Assembly: GCF_947331435.1 (NCBI RefSeq)
Contig: NZ_CAMZOF010000006.1
Location: 372,001-436,000, forward strand
DNA length: 64,000 nucleotides
DNA from: Pelagibius sp. Alg239-R121
GTDB taxonomy: Bacteria > Pseudomonadota > Alphaproteobacteria > Kiloniellales > Kiloniellaceae
Direction of reading: 5' to 3'
Each line of letters begins with the position of its first letter. Position 1 is the first letter of the stretch. The position numbers and the translations under genes were made by a program. This document shows, piece by piece, positions 9,443-20,391 of this stretch. The notes beneath the pieces were generated by a model. That model made no database searches and was not told where the DNA came from. It saw only the letters and a program-made list of their open reading frames with translations.

Positions 9443-11830
9443 ATGGCGGCAGAGTTGAGTACGACAGCATCGCAGGACGGCTCCAAGGCAGCCGATGAGG
9501 CCGCGATAGAAGCCGCAGCCGAACCAGAAAAAGCGAACGGTCCCGGCCCGAACGAGGGACGGTTGCGTCGATTCGTCGTCTGGGCGCACCGCATCAATCT
9601 CGAACGCAAAGTGGCGCTGTTGCTGTTGGTCGCTGCGATTGCTTCGGGCACTGCGACCTTTGCCGCCATGACCGACAATCTGCCGGTCACGCTTGATCCG
9701 CTGTCGGTATTGCTTCTCCTCAACCTGGACCTGGTCCTTCTGCTGGGTCTGTTTGCACTGATCGCACGACGGCTGGTCATCATTTGGGTGGCGCGGCGGC
9801 GCGGCCTGGCGGGGGCGCGGCTCCATTCGCGGCTGGTCGGGCTTTTCAGCCTGGTTGCTGTGATGCCGACCATTATCGTGGCCACGCTCTCCTTTATCCT
9901 TCTGGATTTTGGTCTTCAGGGGTGGTTCAGCGACCGGGTCAGCACGGCGGTGAAGGAATCCTTTGCCGTCGCCAATGCCTATCTGGAGGAACATCGCCAG
10001 ACGATCGGCGCGGATGTCATTGCGATGGCACAGGATATCAGCCGTGAAGGCAGTGCCGTGGCCTACAACCCGCAGCGCTTGAACCAGGTGTTGAGCGCGC
10101 AGGCGGCTCTACGCTCTCTGACCGAAGCCATGATCGTTGATTCGTCTCAGCGCGTGCTGGCCCGCGCCGGGTTTAGTTTGTTGCTCGATTTCGATCCTCA
10201 GGTGCCCGAGTGGGCGCTGAGGCGTGCGAGCGAAGGCGAAATCGTCATCCTGACTTCGCCGACCGACGACCGGGTACGTGGTCTGGTCCGCCTGGATACA
10301 ATCAGCGATACCTACCTTTATGTTGGCCGATTGATCGACCCCAGAGTGCTTGGGCATATCGACCGGACCCAGGGGGCGGTTCGGCTCTACGAAGAGCTGG
10401 AAGGTAAGCGATCGGGCATGCAGTTGACCTTCACCGCTATCTTCGTGGTCGTGGCCCTGATGCTGTTGCTGGCTTCGATTTGGGTGGGGTTGGCTTTCGC
10501 CAACCAATTGACGGTCCCCATCGGAAAACTGATCGATGCCACCGGAAGGGTCAGTGAAGGCGATCTGACCGTGCGGGTTCCCGATCAGGACAACCGGGAT
10601 GAGATCGGCAGTCTGGCGAGGGCGTTCAACCGCATGACCGGTGAAATCCAGAGCCAGCAGGACGCTTTGCTGGATGCCAACATGCAGCTCGATGAACGCA
10701 GCCGCTTTATCGAGGCGGTGCTGGGAGGCGTTACGGCGGGCGTTCTGGGTTTGGACGGTGATGGCAACGTTACCTTGGTCAATAAGACTGCGAGCCAATT
10801 GCTGGAACGTTCTGAAGGGTCAATGCGAGGCAAAAACATCGGCGAAGTGCTCGTCGATGTCGAAGATCTGGTCAGCTCCGCGCGCCGGAGGCCACGCCGA
10901 CGCAGTGAACGGCAAATCACCCTGACCCAGTCCGGCGGACGGATCTGTACCATGATGGTCCGGGTGGTTGCCGAGGTGGACGATCAGGGAGTGAATGGTT
11001 TTGTTGTTACGTTGGACGATATCAGCGAACTGCTGTCGGCCCAGCGCAAGGCAGCCTGGTCAGACGTCGCACGACGGATCGCTCATGAAATCAAAAACCC
11101 CCTGACGCCGATCCAGCTTTCGGCGGAACGCCTCAAGCGGAAGTATCTGGGCGAAATTACCAGCGATCCGGCAACCTTTGAAATTTGCACCGATACGATC
11201 GTACGTCAGGTCGGCGATATCGGACGTATGGTCGACGAATTCTCATCCTTTGCGCGTATGCCCGCACCGGTGGTCGAGGATGTCGATCTGAAACACTTGA
11301 GCGAACAGGCCGTCTTTCTTCAGCAGACGGCGCATCCCGAGATCGACTATTTGCTTGAATGCGATCAGGAGACGATGGTGACCTCATGCGACCGGCAGCA
11401 GGTTACACGGGTCCTGACGAATCTCTTGCTGAACGCCGAAGAAGCGATCGAAGGCCGTGAAGAGGAAAGCGGGCAAGAGGAGAAGCAGGGCGAGGAAATA
11501 AGAGGCCGGATTATCCTGCGCTTAATGGACCTTCCCGAGGGATTGGTGATTGAAATTGAGGATAACGGAAAGGGGTTGCCGGATGTCGCGCGCGACCGCT
11601 TGACGGAGCCCTATGTAACCACGCGCAAAAAAGGCACAGGTCTTGGACTGGCGATTGTGAAGAAAATTATGGAAGATCATGGCGGCTCCTTCGGTTTGGC
11701 GGATGCTCCAGACTACGGCGCCAAGGCCCGCCTCGTTTTCCCGCGGAACGATGAGGCGACTACGGGGCAGGGGACGGCCGACGGTCCGTCTCAGGGCGAA
11801 CCGTCTGCTGTTAACAAGGCTAGGGTTTAG
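9443..11830 (+). CDS. ntrY: Membrane sensor histidine kinase NtrY
   Basis: A roughly 795-residue transmembrane kinase paired with NtrX, reported in other alphaproteobacteria to respond to nitrogen, redox or oxygen state. Several hydrophobic helices lie in the first 150 residues. Then come a periplasmic region, another membrane helix (FTAIFVVVALMLLLASIWVGL), a HAMP segment, a PAS domain, the H-box ARRIAHEIKNPLTPIQ and an HATPase domain (DNGKGLP, KGTGLGLAIV). Start is uncertain: the frame is open to a TTG at 9389, only 5 bases after ntrC. The ATG at 9443 is chosen, though neither has a good ribosome-binding sequence. Confidence 0.9.
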   Translation: MAAELSTTASQDGSKAADEAAIEAAAEPEKANGPGPNEGRLRRFVVWAHRINLERKVALLLLVAAIASGTATFAAMTDNLPVTLDPLSVLLLLNLDLVLLLGLFALIARRLVIIWVARRRGLAGARLHSRLVGLFSLVAVMPTIIVATLSFILLDFGLQGWFSDRVSTAVKESFAVANAYLEEHRQTIGADVIAMAQDISREGSAVAYNPQRLNQVLSAQAALRSLTEAMIVDSSQRVLARAGFSLLLDFDPQVPEWALRRASEGEIVILTSPTDDRVRGLVRLDTISDTYLYVGRLIDPRVLGHIDRTQGAVRLYEELEGKRSGMQLTFTAIFVVVALMLLLASIWVGLAFANQLTVPIGKLIDATGRVSEGDLTVRVPDQDNRDEIGSLARAFNRMTGEIQSQQDALLDANMQLDERSRFIEAVLGGVTAGVLGLDGDGNVTLVNKTASQLLERSEGSMRGKNIGEVLVDVEDLVSSARRRPRRRSERQITLTQSGGRICTMMVRVVAEVDDQGVNGFVVTLDDISELLSAQRKAAWSDVARRIAHEIKNPLTPIQLSAERLKRKYLGEITSDPATFEICTDTIVRQVGDIGRMVDEFSSFARMPAPVVEDVDLKHLSEQAVFLQQTAHPEIDYLLECDQETMVTSCDRQQVTRVLTNLLLNAEEAIEGREEESGQEEKQGEEIRGRIILRLMDLPEGLVIEIEDNGKGLPDVARDRLTEPYVTTRKKGTGLGLAIVKKIMEDHGGSFGLADAPDYGAKARLVFPRNDEATTGQGTADGPSQGEPSAVNKARV

Positions 11831-11836
11831 TAGCGA

Positions 11837-13225
11837 ATGGCTCGCGATATTCTGATTGTTGATGACGAAGCGGACATCCGTCTGCTGATTACCGGCATCC
11901 TTTCCGATGAAGGTTATGAAACCCGCGATGCCGCTAACAGTGACGGAGCCCTCGAAGCATTACGCGCACGGCGGCCGAATCTGGTAATCCTCGATATCTG
12001 GCTCGACAACAGCAAACTCGACGGCCTGCAGCTGCTGGAAGTCATCAAGAGCGAGCATCCGGGTGTTCCAGTGGTGATGATATCCGGGCACGGAACCATC
12101 GAAACCGCGGTGAAGGCGATCACGCGCGGCGCCTATGATTTCATCGAAAAGCCGTTCAAATCCGACCGGCTGCTCCTGATCATCGAGCGCGCCATCGAAG
12201 CGGCCCAGCTGCGTAGCGAGAACGAGGAGTTGCGGCTGCGTGCAGGTCCTCAGGCCGAGCTGATCGGCGAATCACCCGCGATCAACCAGATCCGCCATGC
12301 GATCTCCAAGGTGGCACCCACCGGCAGCCGTGTGCTGATCACTGGACCAGCCGGTGCCGGCAAGGAGGTTGTTGCCAGGCTTATTCATGATCAATCCCGC
12401 CGCAGCGCTGCACCCTTCGTCGCGATGAACTGTGCCGCGCTGCACCCCGACCGGCTGGAAATGGAACTCTTTGGGACGGAGGCAGAGGCCGAGAATTCGG
12501 GAGGCTTGAAGGTCGGCACTTTTGAACAGGCGCACGGCGGCACCCTGCTGCTCGACGAGGTGGCGGATATGCCGCTGGAGACCCAGGGTAAGATCGTCCG
12601 TGTGCTTCAGGAGCAGTCCTTTGAGCGTGTCGGCGGCAGCCGGATGGTCGAAGTCGATGTCCGGGTCATTGCCGCAACCAAGGAAGATCTGCCGCGGCTG
12701 ATTTCCGAAGGCCTCTTCCGGGAAGACCTCTATTACCGGCTGAATGTCGTTCCCCTGCAGGTTCCGGCTTTGCGCGAGCGGCGCGAAGACGTTCCAACGC
12801 TGATCGAGCATTTCATGATCCGCGCCGCCGGCGCGACGGGGCTTCCACAGCGGTCTGTCTCTGATGACGCCATGGCGGCACTGCAGGCGCACGACTGGCC
12901 CGGAAACGTCCGCCAACTCCGCAATGTGATCGACTGGATATTAATTATGGCCGTCGGCGATCCACGCGAAGTGGTTCGGGCCGATATGCTGCCCGCCGAC
13001 ATCAGTAAGGTGACGCCGAACAGCTTTGCTGAGAACACGGAATCCGAAATAATGGCGCTGCCGTTGCGCGACGCTCGAGAAATCTTCGAGCGCAAGTACC
13101 TGGAAGCACAGGTGACGCGGTTCGGCGGAAATATATCGCGCACCGCATCTTTTGTTGGTATGGAACGCTCCGCATTGCATCGCAAGCTGCGTTCTCTGGG
13201 GATTAATTCTTCCGGGGGCCAGTAG
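11837..13225 (+). CDS. ntrX: Response regulator NtrX
   Basis: A 462-residue NtrC-like regulator, partner of NtrY. The receiver has D53 (LVILDIWLDNS). The AAA+ domain has Walker A GPAGAGKE and Walker B GGTLLLDEVADM. The C-terminal Fis-type DNA-binding helix ends the protein (SRTASFVGMERSALHRKL). Where NtrC has GAFTGA, this protein reads ELFGTEAEAENSGGLKVGTFEQA, so the sigma-54 contact loop is missing; this agrees with reports that many alphaproteobacterial NtrX proteins do not act with sigma-54. It starts 6 bases after ntrY. Confidence 0.94.
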   Translation: MARDILIVDDEADIRLLITGILSDEGYETRDAANSDGALEALRARRPNLVILDIWLDNSKLDGLQLLEVIKSEHPGVPVVMISGHGTIETAVKAITRGAYDFIEKPFKSDRLLLIIERAIEAAQLRSENEELRLRAGPQAELIGESPAINQIRHAISKVAPTGSRVLITGPAGAGKEVVARLIHDQSRRSAAPFVAMNCAALHPDRLEMELFGTEAEAENSGGLKVGTFEQAHGGTLLLDEVADMPLETQGKIVRVLQEQSFERVGGSRMVEVDVRVIAATKEDLPRLISEGLFREDLYYRLNVVPLQVPALRERREDVPTLIEHFMIRAAGATGLPQRSVSDDAMAALQAHDWPGNVRQLRNVIDWILIMAVGDPREVVRADMLPADISKVTPNSFAENTESEIMALPLRDAREIFERKYLEAQVTRFGGNISRTASFVGMERSALHRKLRSLGINSSGGQ

Positions 13226-13284
13226 ACGGCGAAGGGTTCGTAGCAAGGGGTGAGTATCCTGCTCCTTGGTATAAAGGCGGATAG

Positions 13285-14661
13285 ATGAAAGTTTTGATCT
13301 GTGGCGCGGGCCAAGTGGGCTTCAACATCGCGCGCTATCTCTCTGGCGAAAATGCCGACATCACGGTGATCGACCAGTCGCCGGAGTTGATCCGCAAGAT
13401 CTCTGACTCGCTGGATGTTAAGGGACTGGTGGGATTTGCGTCCCACCCCGACGTGTTGGAGCGCGCCGGCGCGCCCGACGCGGACATGGTTATCGCGGTG
13501 ACCTATGCCGACGAAGTAAACATGGTCGCCTGCCAGATCTGCCACTCGATCTTCGAAGTCCCGACCAAGATTGCCCGGGTACGTCATCAGAGTTATCTGG
13601 CGCCGGTCTGGTCCGATCTTTTCAGCCGGGAACACATGCCGATCGACGTCATCATCTCGCCGGAGATCGAAGTCGCACGTGCGATCGAACGGCGGCTGCA
13701 GGTGCCGGGGGCCTTCGACGTGCATCCGCTGGCGGACGGCAAGGTGAGTATGATCGGCGTGCGCTGTAACCAGGACACGCCGATCCTGAACACGCCGCTG
13801 CGTCAACTTACGGCGCTGTTCCCGGAACTCCATATCGTCATCGTCGGGATCTGGCGGGACGGCAAGGGGTTCGTTCCTACGCCCGACGACGATCTGCGGG
13901 ATGGCGACGACGTCTACTTCGTGTTGGAAAATTCTCATCTACTGCGCGCTATGGCGGCCTTCGGTCACGAAGAGAAAGAAGCCAGGCGGGTCGTTATTAT
14001 CGGCGGCGGCAATATCGGTTTGAATCTGGCGACGGCAGTAGAGAAGAATCATCCGCAGGTTTCCATGAAGCTGATCGAAGTCGATAAGCGCCGCGCCGAG
14101 AAGGTAGCGCAGGGACTGGAGCGCGCCGTGGTCATTCATGGCAGCGCCCTGGATACAGAAATCCTCGAAGAAGCCAATATCATGGCCGCTGAGACCGTCG
14201 TTGCGGTTTCCAATGACGATGAAGTCAATATTCTGGCGTCGCTTCTGGCCAAGCGCCACGGCTGCCAGCGCGCGGTGACCCTGATCAACACCAATTCCTA
14301 TACGCCTCTGATTGGCAGCCTGGGTATTGATACGGTGGTCAGCCCCCGCGCCATTACGGTCTCCACCATCCTGCAGCACGTGCGCAGAGGCCGGATCCGT
14401 TCGGTACATTCCATTTCCGAAGGTTTCGGCGAGATTATCGAGGCGGAGGCACTGGAGACTTCCAGCTTGGTCGGCGTCCCGATCCGCGATGCAAATCTGC
14501 CGGACGGGGTTATCGTTGGGGCGATCGTCCGCGACGACAAGGTGATTATCCCGCGCGGCGACACCATCGTCCGGGCCAATGACCTGGTTATTATCTTCGC
14601 TATGACCGAAGCCGTGAAAAAGATCGAAAAGCTCTTTGCGGTTAAGTTGGAGTTTTTCTAA
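13285..14661 (+). CDS. trkA: Trk potassium uptake regulatory protein TrkA
   Basis: A 458-residue cytoplasmic NAD(H)-binding subunit that gates the Trk/Ktr potassium channel (TrkH/TrkG, not in this window). Two similar halves are seen, each with a Rossmann nucleotide-binding motif (GAGQVGFNIA at residues 7-16 and GGGNIGLNLA near 240) followed by an RCK-C domain. Its place right after ntrX is usual in Rhodospirillales. A ribosome-binding sequence AAGGCGG precedes the ATG. Confidence 0.95.
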   Translation: MKVLICGAGQVGFNIARYLSGENADITVIDQSPELIRKISDSLDVKGLVGFASHPDVLERAGAPDADMVIAVTYADEVNMVACQICHSIFEVPTKIARVRHQSYLAPVWSDLFSREHMPIDVIISPEIEVARAIERRLQVPGAFDVHPLADGKVSMIGVRCNQDTPILNTPLRQLTALFPELHIVIVGIWRDGKGFVPTPDDDLRDGDDVYFVLENSHLLRAMAAFGHEEKEARRVVIIGGGNIGLNLATAVEKNHPQVSMKLIEVDKRRAEKVAQGLERAVVIHGSALDTEILEEANIMAAETVVAVSNDDEVNILASLLAKRHGCQRAVTLINTNSYTPLIGSLGIDTVVSPRAITVSTILQHVRRGRIRSVHSISEGFGEIIEAEALETSSLVGVPIRDANLPDGVIVGAIVRDDKVIIPRGDTIVRANDLVIIFAMTEAVKKIEKLFAVKLEFF

Positions 14662-14742
14662 AACGAGAGTGCGAAGTTCGGCGACGGCCTGCGCTGTGGT
14701 CTGCTTTTATGCATCTTATCTTGATCGAGCAGGGGAAAATCG

Positions 14743-15606
14743 ATGCCACGGCAAGCTTATGTCAATGGTCGTTACACGGCGCACAACGATGCAGCAGTCC
14801 ACATCGAGGATCGCGGCTACCAGTTCGCAGACGGTGTCTACGAGGTCGTGCCGGTCTACAACGGTATTCTGGTCGACGAAGAGCCTCACCTCGACCGGCT
14901 GGAACGTTCCCTGAGGGAGCTTCAGATCGACATGCCGATGTCACGTGCCGCCATGAAACTGGTTTCGCGTGAACTGATGCAGCGCAACAGTCTGTCTCGT
15001 GGTTTCGTCTACATGCAGATCACCCGTGGTGTGGCGCCAAGAGATCACAAATTCCCAGCCCAGGCGACGCCGGCCCTTGTCATGACCACCCGTCAGATGA
15101 AGCCGCACAGCGCTGAAGTGCTGGAAAAAGGCGTCAAAGTCATCACCTTGCGCGATATTCGCTGGGAGCGTTGTGACATCAAGTCAGTGTCGCTGCTGCC
15201 GAACATCCTGGGCAAGCAGGCTGCTGCCGAGGCCGGGGCCTATGAGGCCTGGCAGCTCGATGACGACGGCAATATCACCGAAGGGACTTCGGCCAATGCC
15301 TGGATTGTGACCGACAGCGATACCGTGGTCACACGCAATGCCAATTCGGCAATCCTTAACGGTATTACCCGAATTGCACTTCTGGACCTCATCCGTGCAG
15401 AAGGTTTCCAGCTGGAAGAGCGCGCCTTCAGCCTGGAAGAAGCGCAGGCCGCGCGGGAAGCCTTCGTTACCTCAAGTTCCTCCTTCGTCATGCCGGTCAC
15501 GCAAATCGACGATAACCCAGTCGGCAACGGCCATCCCGGTCTGCTGACCATGAAGCTGCGTGAGCGCTATGTCGACTACATGAACGGTCTGAAGGAAGCC
15601 GGGTGA
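14743..15606 (+). CDS. dat: D-amino-acid transaminase, class IV PLP aminotransferase
   Basis: A 287-residue fold-type IV aminotransferase. D-alanine transaminases interconvert D-amino acids and 2-oxo acids, supplying D-glutamate/D-alanine; branched-chain aminotransferases share the fold. Signs of the family are FADGVYEVVPVYNG near the N-terminus, the candidate PLP lysine in LLPNILGKQAA and the EGTSANAWIV cofactor-phosphate loop. The Asp-Gly-Val-Tyr-Glu pattern favours D-amino-acid transaminase. It is followed by an overlapping HAD phosphatase gene (stop/start GTGA). Substrate assignment is by similarity. Confidence 0.85.
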   Translation: MPRQAYVNGRYTAHNDAAVHIEDRGYQFADGVYEVVPVYNGILVDEEPHLDRLERSLRELQIDMPMSRAAMKLVSRELMQRNSLSRGFVYMQITRGVAPRDHKFPAQATPALVMTTRQMKPHSAEVLEKGVKVITLRDIRWERCDIKSVSLLPNILGKQAAAEAGAYEAWQLDDDGNITEGTSANAWIVTDSDTVVTRNANSAILNGITRIALLDLIRAEGFQLEERAFSLEEAQAAREAFVTSSSSFVMPVTQIDDNPVGNGHPGLLTMKLRERYVDYMNGLKEAG

Positions 15607-16289
15607 GCCAGTTATCCACGGCTACAGGTGCGGGGAGCCTGGTGCGTCCGCGAGCTATCCTGTTTGACTGGGACAATACCCTGGTCGATACCTGGGTGGT
15701 GATCCACCATGCGCTGAAGATCACCTTCGAGGCCATGGGGCAGGAGCCCTGGACTCTTTCGGAAGCCAAAGAGCGCGTGCGTGAGTCGGCGCGTGAGGCC
15801 TTTCCCAAGCTGTTCGGCGACCGCGCGGAAGAGGCTTTGGGTGTCTTTTACGGCACCTATGAGGCCGATCACCTGGAGATGTTGACGCCTCTGCCCGGCG
15901 CAGAGTCCATGCTGCAGTCGCTCGCCGCAGATCCGGAATTGTTTCTCGGGCTGGTCAGCAACAAAAAGGGCACGCTTTTGCGCCTGGAAGCACAGGAACT
16001 CGGCTGGGCTCCCTATTTTGGCAGCATGGTTGGCGCGAACGACGCGGAAAAAGACAAGCCTGCGGCCGCAGCCGTGGAGATGGCGCTGGCGCCGAGCGCT
16101 TTGAAGGCGGGGCCGGATGTCTGGTTTGTCGGTGATACGGATATCGATATGGCCTGCGCCGTGGCAACGGGATGCACTGCCGTGCTGTTGCGTCCGGATC
16201 CACCCGGAACAACGGAGTTTGCAGGTTGCCGACCTAATCACTATATAGACGGCTGTGGTGCCCTGATTGACCTCGTTCAGGCGTCATAA
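15603..16289 (+). CDS. HAD family hydrolase (phosphoglycolate phosphatase-like)
   Basis: A 228-residue HAD-superfamily phosphatase. Motif I is LFDWDNTLVDTW (two catalytic aspartates), motif II is LVSNKKGTLL, and motifs III/IV are the KPAAA lysine region and VGDTDIDM. A helical cap lies between motifs I and II. Gph/PGP-type enzymes hydrolyse small phosphate esters; the substrate here is not set by sequence. It starts at a GTG overlapping the stop of the aminotransferase, so the two are translationally coupled. Confidence 0.85.
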   Translation: MSQLSTATGAGSLVRPRAILFDWDNTLVDTWVVIHHALKITFEAMGQEPWTLSEAKERVRESAREAFPKLFGDRAEEALGVFYGTYEADHLEMLTPLPGAESMLQSLAADPELFLGLVSNKKGTLLRLEAQELGWAPYFGSMVGANDAEKDKPAAAAVEMALAPSALKAGPDVWFVGDTDIDMACAVATGCTAVLLRPDPPGTTEFAGCRPNHYIDGCGALIDLVQAS

Positions 16290-16408
16290 CGCAGAGAATC
16301 CGGTGCCTTTGGCAGGTTTGTATGACCAAAGCTGTTGCGGCGGCGAGGCGCAGACCCCAAGATAACGGGTAACGATAACAATATAAGAAAAATAAGAAGG
16401 GGACTCTC

Positions 16409-16663
16409 ATGCCGGCTGAAAAATCTCAGAATGTGCAGGACGTCTTTCTCAACCACATCCGGAAGAACAAGATTTCGGTGACGGTTTTCCTGGTAAACGG
16501 TGTCAAATTACAGGGTGTAGTGACCTGGTTTGATAATTTTTCCGTACTATTGCGACGGGATGCGCATTCGCAGCTCGTCTACAAGCACGCCATCTCCACG
16601 GTGATGCCGGCACAGCCGATTCAGCTGTTCGAGCCCGCCAAGGAAGACGGCGAAGAAGGCTGA
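16409..16663 (+). CDS. hfq: RNA chaperone Hfq
   Basis: An 84-residue Sm-like hexameric RNA chaperone that helps small RNAs pair with mRNAs and controls message stability; in alphaproteobacteria it also influences nitrogen-fixation regulation. Sm1 is seen in [22 protein letters not shown] (starts residue 21) and Sm2 in the YKHAIST segment. A strong ribosome-binding sequence AAGGGGA lies upstream of the ATG. It sits before hflX, as in most Proteobacteria. Confidence 0.97.
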   Translation: MPAEKSQNVQDVFLNHIRKNKISVTVFLVNGVKLQGVVTWFDNFSVLLRRDAHSQLVYKHAISTVMPAQPIQLFEPAKEDGEEG

Positions 16664-16692
16664 CTATAAAAACAACACGGCTTAATTCGTCT

Positions 16693-18021
16693 ATGGGGAA
16701 AGAGAAGGACACGCTCGATTTCAGAGTCACGCGCAACGCGAAAATCCGCGCGCTGGTCCTTCACCCCGAACTCAGACGTTCAGATGCCGCGAGCCGTAGC
16801 GCCGAGGCCAATCTGCAGGAAGCAATCGGTTTAGCCCAGGCCATCGAGCTGGATATCGTCCACGCCGAGGTCGTTGCCGTGCCCAGACCGAAACCCGCAA
16901 CTTTGCTGGGCGGTGGTGCCGTCGAACGCATTCACGACCTGATCGAGGCGGAAGCCATTGAACTGGTCGTAATCGATACGGCCCTGACCCCGGTCCAGCA
17001 ACGCAATCTGGAAAACAACTGGGGCAGCAAGGTCATCGACCGGACCGGTTTGATCCTTGAGATCTTCGGAGCCCGTGCTAGGACCAACGAAGGTAAGCTG
17101 CAGGTCGAGCTGGCCTCACTTAGTTATCAGCGCTCGCGTCTGGTAAGGTCCTGGACCCACTTGGAGCGGCAGCGCGGCGGTGCCGGCTTCATGGGCGGTC
17201 CGGGTGAGCGGCAGCTCGAAATCGACCGGCGGCTTATCGATGAACGGATCGTTCGTTTGAAGGCTGATCTGGAAAAGGTCAAACGAACCCGTGAGCTGCA
17301 CCGTTCCGCGCGCAAGCGCGTGCCCTATCCAATCGTTGCCCTGGTCGGTTATACCAATGCGGGGAAATCGACGCTGTTCAACCGCGTGACATCTTCGGAA
17401 GTCAGGGCGCAGGATCTTCTTTTCGCGACACTGGACCCGACCATGCGGCGGGTTCAACTGCCATCCGGTAAGGAGATTATTCTCTCGGATACGGTTGGGT
17501 TCATCTCAGATCTGCCGACCGACCTTATCGCAGCCTTCCGCGCAACCCTGGAAGAGGTGACCGAAGCCGACGTGATCGTACATGTTCGTGATATCGCGCA
17601 TGCGGACAGTGCCGCACAGCGTGAAGATGTGCTTGCGATCCTGCAGGATCTCGATCTGGAAGAAACTCTGGAGAAGAGTTCGATCGAAGCCTGGAACAAG
17701 GCGGATCTGCTTGACGGCAGCGCGCGCGAAGAGCTCGAAACGTCCTGCGCCACCCTTCCGGAAAGCCGGGTGATCTGCGCGGCCACAACCGGCGAAGGCT
17801 GCGACCGCCTGCTCGACGCTATCGATCGCAAGCTTGCCGAACGGCGGAGCAACATCCGCACGCGCGTGCCCTTAAGCGATGGTGCTACCCTGGCTTGGCT
17901 CTATCGGCACGGGGATATCCGGCGACGGCGAGACGAGGGTGAGTTCGCGTTCCTGGAAGTCGGACTCGAGCCCGCCGATGCGGCGCGCTTCGAAAGGCGT
18001 CAGGCAGAGGCCGGCAACTGA
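16693..18021 (+). CDS. hflX: GTPase HflX
   Basis: A 442-residue ribosome-associated GTPase that rescues or splits stalled ribosomes under stress. The N-terminal HflX domain contains LLGGGAVERI. A central helical linker has the family stretch GGPGERQLEIDRRLI. The G domain follows with G1 GYTNAGKST, G3 DTVGFI and G4 NKAD. It begins 30 bases after hfq; no clear ribosome-binding sequence precedes the ATG, so coupling to hfq is plausible. Confidence 0.95.
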   Translation: MGKEKDTLDFRVTRNAKIRALVLHPELRRSDAASRSAEANLQEAIGLAQAIELDIVHAEVVAVPRPKPATLLGGGAVERIHDLIEAEAIELVVIDTALTPVQQRNLENNWGSKVIDRTGLILEIFGARARTNEGKLQVELASLSYQRSRLVRSWTHLERQRGGAGFMGGPGERQLEIDRRLIDERIVRLKADLEKVKRTRELHRSARKRVPYPIVALVGYTNAGKSTLFNRVTSSEVRAQDLLFATLDPTMRRVQLPSGKEIILSDTVGFISDLPTDLIAAFRATLEEVTEADVIVHVRDIAHADSAAQREDVLAILQDLDLEETLEKSSIEAWNKADLLDGSAREELETSCATLPESRVICAATTGEGCDRLLDAIDRKLAERRSNIRTRVPLSDGATLAWLYRHGDIRRRRDEGEFAFLEVGLEPADAARFERRQAEAGN

Positions 18022-18090
18022 GCACGAAATCGATTGCGGCCCGGATCCCCCAAATAGCGGATTTCACATAAAAGATCTTGTCCCCACTGG

Positions 18091-18119
18091 TTGACACTCG
18101 TCGCTGCTGGGGCTATATG
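18091..18119 (+). promoter_or_regulatory. Sigma-70-type promoter of groESL
   Basis: A perfect -35 hexamer TTGACA (18091-18096) is followed 16-17 bases later by the -10-like CTATAT/TATATG (18113-18119). The CIRCE operator starts 9 bases after, in the region of the transcription start. Confidence 0.75.
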
Positions 18120-18127
18120 CCTCCCTG

Positions 18128-18154
18128 TTAGCACTCAATCCTAGTGAGTGCTAA
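18128..18154 (+). promoter_or_regulatory. CIRCE operator for HrcA
   Basis: Perfect inverted repeat with the consensus arms TTAGCACTC (18128-18136) and GAGTGCTAA (18146-18154) and the canonical 9-base spacer. This is the binding site of the heat-shock repressor HrcA. Its place at the likely transcription start of groESL predicts repression at normal temperature. hrcA is not in the window. Confidence 0.96.
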
Positions 18155-18223
18155 TGAGCCGATCGTCATGGGGCGGCGGCGTAATCTCAACACAATTCAT
18201 CGATGAAGATGGAGAGACGTTAC

Positions 18224-18511
18224 ATGAAATTCAAACCTCTGCACGACCGCGTCGTGGTCGAGCCGCTAGAGCAGGAAGAAAAGTCCACCGGCGGTATCAT
18301 CATTCCCGACACGGCAAAAGAGAAGCCGATGCAGGGTAAAGTCATCGCAGTCGGCTCCGGTAGCCGTGGCGACGATGGAAAAGTCGTAGCTCTTGATGTC
18401 AAGAAGAACGACACGGTGCTCTACGGCAAGTGGTCCGGCACCGAAGTAAAGATCGACGGCAAAACGCTTCTGATCATGCGTGAGTCCGACATCATGGGTA
18501 TTCTTCAGTAA
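18224..18511 (+). CDS. groES: Co-chaperonin GroES
   Basis: A 95-residue heptameric lid of the GroEL folding chamber. The sequence is typical throughout ([14 protein letters not shown] at the start, the mobile loop [17 protein letters not shown], and the end ESDIMGILQ). The ATG at 18224 is chosen over the earlier in-frame ATG at 18203 because it is preceded by GGAGAG at 7 bases and matches the conserved protein start. It lies 14 bases before groEL and is controlled by the upstream CIRCE. Confidence 0.97.
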   Translation: MKFKPLHDRVVVEPLEQEEKSTGGIIIPDTAKEKPMQGKVIAVGSGSRGDDGKVVALDVKKNDTVLYGKWSGTEVKIDGKTLLIMRESDIMGILQ

Positions 18512-18519
18512 GGAGCTGA

Positions 18520-20178
<1,659 letters not shown>

Positions 20179-20234
20179 AGAAGTCCAAACACCCTGCGCA
20201 TGGTGCTTCTGCGCTGTGCTCACGCAAAGAGATT

Positions 20235-20263
20235 GGGGGTTGCCTTTGGGCGGCCCCCTTTTT
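20235..20263 (+). terminator. Rho-independent terminator of groESL
   Basis: A G-rich arm GGGGG (20235-20239) and inner GCC pair with GGC and CCCCC (ending 20258), followed immediately by TTTTT (20259-20263). It lies 57 bases after the groEL stop codon. Confidence 0.8.
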
Positions 20264-20391
20264 CATGCCGTCTCCATTTGGCCTGCTTTTCCATGCTTTC
20301 GCGCTGATTTCCCTATAAAGTCGGACCAGCGATTCCTTTTCAGGTTTCCAGGCCGTTCGTTCCAAACCCGCTGAAAGGTACCTTTTTCACA

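Noticed and set aside
12733-13938. 401-codon antisense frame across ntrX and trkA
   Set aside because: Overlaps two certain genes and runs through the gap between them; the translation shows only shadow-type Arg/His/Asp composition.
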